64,000 bases of DNA from Cycas panzhihuaensis (taxonomy: Eukaryota > Cycadophyta), in NCBI GenBank assembly GCA_023213395.1, contig CM041465.1:218619741-218683740 (forward strand), written 5' to 3'. Shown one piece after another: positions 59,389-64,000 of the stretch (the first letter of the stretch is position 1; every line of letters starts with the position of its first letter). The position numbers and the translations under genes are program-made. A model generated the notes under the pieces. It ran no database searches, was not told the origin of the DNA, and saw only the letters and a list, made by a program, of their open reading frames with translations.

Positions 59389-59703
59389 TAAAAAACTACT
59401 ATAGGATCTAAATGCTACATGCAACCATCAAAATATGATACAAACTATTGAAATAATGAACTAAACAAGTTAAAATGAGCATAACTGAGATATGCAAAGA
59501 TTCACATGCGAAATTGTCACACCATGAGGCTCAAATCTGGTAGAGCTTTTGCATTACAAAAGAATTAATGTACAAATTGTAGGGTAAATGCATAATATAT
59601 AGGTAATATACCTATATTTACAAGGATCTAATTGGATGACATGTTGGCATAAGCAGTAGCCTTAACCACCCTTCACAATATGATTAAATTACAAAGTCAT
59701 TAT
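59389..59703 (-). repeat. Copia 5' LTR of the copia D family (partial)
   Basis: About 315 bp matching 29715-30020, same orientation. It starts TAAAAAACTAC where copia D has TGAAAAAACTAC. Homology stops near 59703, so the LTR is truncated or the copies diverge there. Confidence 0.75.
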
Positions 59704-61479
59704 GTTTGGGTCAAATTAGTTGCAATCGAATTAATGTAATTGATGTGATAAAGGAACTGTAGTTTGCAATTATAAAAGATGAAGAATAAATATAGAAGGG
59801 CATTTGGGGTGTGTGTATATGTAAATAGCTACTTTGTATAAAATGTCACGTGCTTATGTATCTTGTACTTATTATATATTATTCCAAAGATTGTGTGTCT
59901 TGCTCCAAGTTACCTCTAGCTGTGAGAGGACTAGAAGTGACCCGTTATAATGAAATGATTATGTTTTTTATTTTATGGAATCATTGTATTCAGAATGCTT
60001 TGATATAATAACATTTAGACATTATTTCCTCCTATACTTACTTATACGTGTGGATAGGTAGAAGCATACATTGGTTCCATTATCGTTTTAAACCAGGGAT
60101 GATTATGATGGGCAAGACCAAGTAAAAACTTTGAGTCCTCTTCTATGCCACCCAGAGTAGAAGATGAATTATGCCACGATTGAGGGGAATATTACGAAAG
60201 AGAAAGAATTCAAATAGGAATATACAGACCTAGATTTGTAATCACACTATTTCTTGGCTACTAGAAATGGATCAGGAGTTTGTAATATAGGTAAGTGTAG
60301 GTACATATATCTCTCTTGCATTCCATCACATCCTTTATATTTGTTACTTCATGTGATGCTTGGGTGACTAATGGATGCATTATTGTTTAGTTTATTTAGC
60401 TTTCTTGTGTTTGTTTTATGCTAATAATGACCACGACTCCAATCTAATGGCTACATAGCTCTTTGTTGAGATATCTTGATTGACAAGGCGACTTTCCCAT
60501 GCTCCCTGCAACTTTGTTTTGTTAAGTTTTAGCTCATTATTATCTGTGTGCCTCATTCCCTCGCCCCTGTTGCATGTGATCCATCACTTAGAGGTCTCAA
60601 GACTAGTCTATAAGTGACCCAGGGTGGGAATTTATAGTTCAATCAAATTTTTTATCAGTTTTTAGGCCCTATTGTCATCCCACATTGATTATTATCTGTA
60701 CCGCTCTAATTATTGTTGGTCTCACTGAGTATCTCGTGATACCATGGATATGTTCATGGTATCACAGAGAACTTCATGGTATGATTGTTACATTATTAGG
60801 TGCGGCCAGCAACATTTAAATTTAGTAATTAATGCATTCCTGACATTGCTAGGAACCTCATGGAAAGCCTAGATCAAGGTAAAATAATCTTGGGCAATAT
60901 TCCAAGTAATAAAATTCCCATTTTGTTTTGAATAAAGGATCTTTTATCTCATTCTTAAAAGGAAAGCACAAGAAAAACTCAATTTTTAGAGAACAAGGAT
61001 AATTTTGATTTGAGAACACAGGGACTCCCAAAATCTTCTATTATGATCATCAATAACTCTCTCTTTTTTCTCTTCTTCTCCTTCCTCTTCCTTAAGTTCT
61101 TGGCTTCAAATGAAACTTACTCTCTCAAGGGTTGCAACATAGTTTCTCTTATGAATTCAATTCAAATTACAAGCATTTCCATGTAGGATGCGTAAGATCT
61201 AAACACTTTCTTGATGTTTTTTTAAGCAAAATACTCATGTTAGCTCTAATCTACACTACTTAACTCTATTCTCTAGCTCTTAAGCTCTTATATTACATAG
61301 CATAACCTTTTTTTTTTCTTTTTCTTCATTCTCTTGAAGTGTTGAAGAAAACCCCTTAGTTAAATTAGTAATCTTGCATCTTTTCTATAATTTTGTTGGA
61401 AAGGGAGTTAGAGGAACACACCAAAGGATAAAAGAGGTTTTAAGAAGGGTTATAGCTATAGGAATTAATACTACTACTA
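59704..61479. other. Unassigned AT-rich region
   Basis: No domain or structural repeat recognised. Its right part may belong to copia E (degraded gag end). Confidence 0.4.
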
Positions 61480-62010
61480 CCTATGTACCACCCATTCTTT
61501 GTTCTTCATGTAACAAAAGTCTAATAAGCTCATCAAAGGCAAGTGGTTGAGCTCTCTCGATCAAATACAAGCTAGTTATAAATATGCAATAACCTTCATG
61601 TAGGCTATTAAGAGTTATATTCATAGGTTCCTTATCTTCTACCTTCTCATTAATTACAATCAACTAATCTCTAATCCCCTCAGATTTTTGTAAGCACACA
61701 AAGATAGAGTGATAAATAGTTAATTTACATTACTATAATAAGTTTCTTAAACACAAAACTTTAGTCTCATTTTTGGTCTCATACATATCCTTATGTGTTT
61801 TTCATGCATCTATGAATAAGATTTTGCCTTGAACATGAGTAATAAATGCATTAACAATGGAGAGGTTGATGAATGTCAATACCTCTTTGTCTTGATCCTT
61901 CTAATTTTTTGCATCTTTAGCTATAATAGTTATGGTCGAAGGTATAGACCTAGATGCGGCTTAAGGGGATGCTTGAATAGGTTTAGGCTCCTTCCCTTCA
62001 ATAATCTTTA
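61480..62010 (-). pseudogene. Copia E gag remnant
   Basis: The minus frame 61481-61663 reads NITLNSLHEGYCIFITSLYL and QPLAFDELIRLLLHEEQRM. This is the conserved central part of copia gag (IL.SLP..Y..F..SL, then L.FDEL...LL.EE.R). Upstream frames to about 62010 keep weaker gag-like sequence with stops. No knuckle or pol was found to the left. The primer site and LTR lie at 62970-62982. Confidence 0.65.
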
Positions 62011-62969
62011 TCAACCTTTTTAAGAGCTAAAATATTAGAAATTTTAAATTTATAAATTAGATCATTCTTGTCATTAAGTTTTTATGCATATAGAAAAATA
62101 TAACCAATTATCTTCACACTTGATATGTAAGAAAATGCAATAAAATCAATACTACATGCATGAGTTTATAAGAAGACTTAGAGAGTGCAAGATCAAATAG
62201 AAATTTTAACCTTAAAAAGTGAAAGATCAGTTAACAATATAATGATAAGATTTGAAATCATTAAAAACATACCTAAAATATGTGAGATATGGCTCTTAGC
62301 CCCTTTTTCGTGACTAAACCCCCTTACTGTGTGACCAGTAACTTGAAAATTTAAGTGTGAACTTAAAACACATTATAATTTATCCTAATTTCACCAAAAA
62401 GCTTTACCAAAGTGAAAAATCAAATTATAAACAAGTCTACTTTAAAGAAATTTTTAACTGGTAGTTAAAATATATGCATATGCGACCTCGTGGAGGGACA
62501 ATAAAAAAAATGGAGCAAATGTGAGGTTAAAACTTTAATCTAAAGGCTAGAGCAAATGTTTTTAAGGCCAATCTATGCATTCATAGTGAAAAATAAAGGA
62601 AAAATAAATGATTTTTGTGAAAACTGATTAAAAAAAAGGGTTTCAAATGTTATCCACTTCCCTAATGTTTTGAGGAAAATTCATAGCAAAATAACTCGAT
62701 TAAATGGTAGAAAATAATGTCAAATGGTCCTTGAATATATTTGCAACAATCCCGTAAGTAAGAAATTTGCAAGAATAATCTATTTTGAATGTCCAAGCTA
62801 CCAAAAATACCACTATAGTAAAAATGATATACTTTCTCTAGAGAAAACCCTTATGAATTTGTTTAAAAGCTATAAAAATCATAAATCAAGCTCTATAATG
62901 CAACAATAACATGTCAATTGACTAATATATATGAAGAAACTCAAAGAATTCTCATGTAAGGAACCATGG
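62011..62969 (-). other. Copia E 5' leader
   Basis: AT-rich, non-coding, between gag and the primer site of copia E. Confidence 0.45.
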
Positions 62970-62981
62970 GCTATGATACCA
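62970..62981 (-). other. Copia E primer site
   Basis: The minus strand reads TGGTATCATAGC, one base off the initiator-Met site TGGTATCAGAGC, directly beside an LTR start. Confidence 0.75.
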
Positions 62982-64000
62982 TGTTAAAAATATTGATGGA
63001 ACAAGATTGAAATCAGTAACAAAAAGAAAGCAATTAGCACACAAGAATTACAAAAAAATATTCTTATATTGGATCACAAAGAGTACAAATAACTCAATCT
63101 ACTCTCACACACCTTAATCAACCAATTTGATCAACTAAAAAGAGAAAGACTACTCCTCATTTTAATAAGGGTGCAGAGCAAAGAATAAAGCTGACAAAAG
63201 CTATAAAGCAAGGAAACAACAAGGAGCACCTTATCTTGCATGTGTGAGAGAAAAATAGTAATACACCTTTTAATAAAATTTATTAAATATGGTACAATTA
63301 TCCATTCGAGGAAAAGAATGTAAAATATACAATATAAAATATACATTATTTTTAACAATTGTAACATGATTAATAAATCATTACCATAACATAAAATGAG
63401 GATCTCATCTTAGGAGCTAGCTAACTACAATTAAATTTTATTGTACAAAGAATATTACAATCATATTCGGTCCTATAAAGGGTCCAACAAAATAAGTACT
63501 AGTGAACATGCCATTTGTTTTAGTCTTACCACCATTACTTCTGTTTAATATATAAAGTTATCACTAATCATGATATGCATTTCATAAACATATTTACAAC
63601 TATTAGCATTGGAAATTTATACATTAAACCTAATTTTCATTATAGGTAATGATTTTTAGTCTATAAGTCTCAAATTAATATCTCATAAGGAGTAATAATA
63701 ATTATTAAAAGGCAATTAATAACTTAAGTACCTATGATGGTATAGATAATTACATTACCCTCTATTATTTATCATTAGTACATGTATTTAATTGGTATTA
63801 ATATTAAGTAGGCATGTAATACAAAGACTTACTATCATAATGGAGGAGTAACAAATTAATATTCTACAATGCTTAAAGTAATAACTTAGAAATAAGATTA
63901 TAATCTTAAAAGAAAATAAAAATAAAAATAAAAATTTGCATGTATGAATTCATATGTTCTACTACTATTCCAATGAACCAAGGGTGTATTTTTTGTGTTC
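62982..64000 (-). repeat. Copia E 5' LTR and flank (runs off the window)
   Basis: Begins TGTTAAAAATATTG. The outer end of the LTR cannot be placed because no second copy is in the window, so part of this interval may be flanking DNA. Confidence 0.5.

Overview
The window is plant nuclear DNA made almost wholly of nested, decayed retrotransposons, with no recognisable host gene. The families point to a seed plant with a large, heavily methylated genome: plant L1 LINEs with an added RNase H, Tat-like Ty3/gypsy elements with long LTRs, several Ty1/copia elements with initiator-Met tRNA primer sites, and a tRNA-derived SINE. A gymnosperm would fit, but the species cannot be told from this sequence. 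Coding frames carry many TAG/TAA codons where Gln or Trp is expected, which is typical of methyl-cytosine decay in silenced transposons.

Layout. 678-10699 is element A, a GC-rich minus-strand gypsy-type element. It has two ~2.5 kb LTRs and keeps only gag, a protease remnant and an array of hairpin repeats; RT, RNase H and integrase are absent. 10700-17990 is AT-rich and unrecognised. 18000-28380 is a plus-strand gypsy fragment (C: gag, then protease) split by a 7.6 kb minus-strand copia element (19337-26919). That copia has two ~295 bp LTRs, a perfect ATATC target-site duplication, a PBS and a PPT. 28381-29714 is the 5' end of a plus-strand copia (F). 29715-33590 is a minus-strand copia (D) whose RT core is deleted. 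34200-39016 and 56187-57600 are the two halves of one minus-strand L1-type LINE.

The LINE is split by element B (39017-56186, 17.2 kb, minus strand), the most interesting object here. B has 2.7-2.9 kb LTRs, gag, protease, RT, RNase H and integrase. Downstream of integrase it carries an archaeal-type RNase H and, on the opposite strand, a degenerate antisense ORF resembling the plant mobile domain. A and B are relatives: they share the PBS start, gag, spacer sequences and a structured hairpin. A looks like a gag-only, non-autonomous form of the B lineage. 57949-58254 is a SINE with a 13 bp target duplication, and 59389-64000 holds two more copia 5' ends.

The features do not form operons or pathways. 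Each element encodes (or once encoded) its own capsid, protease, polymerase and integrase, and the nesting gives relative ages: the LINE is older than B, and gypsy C is older than its copia insert.
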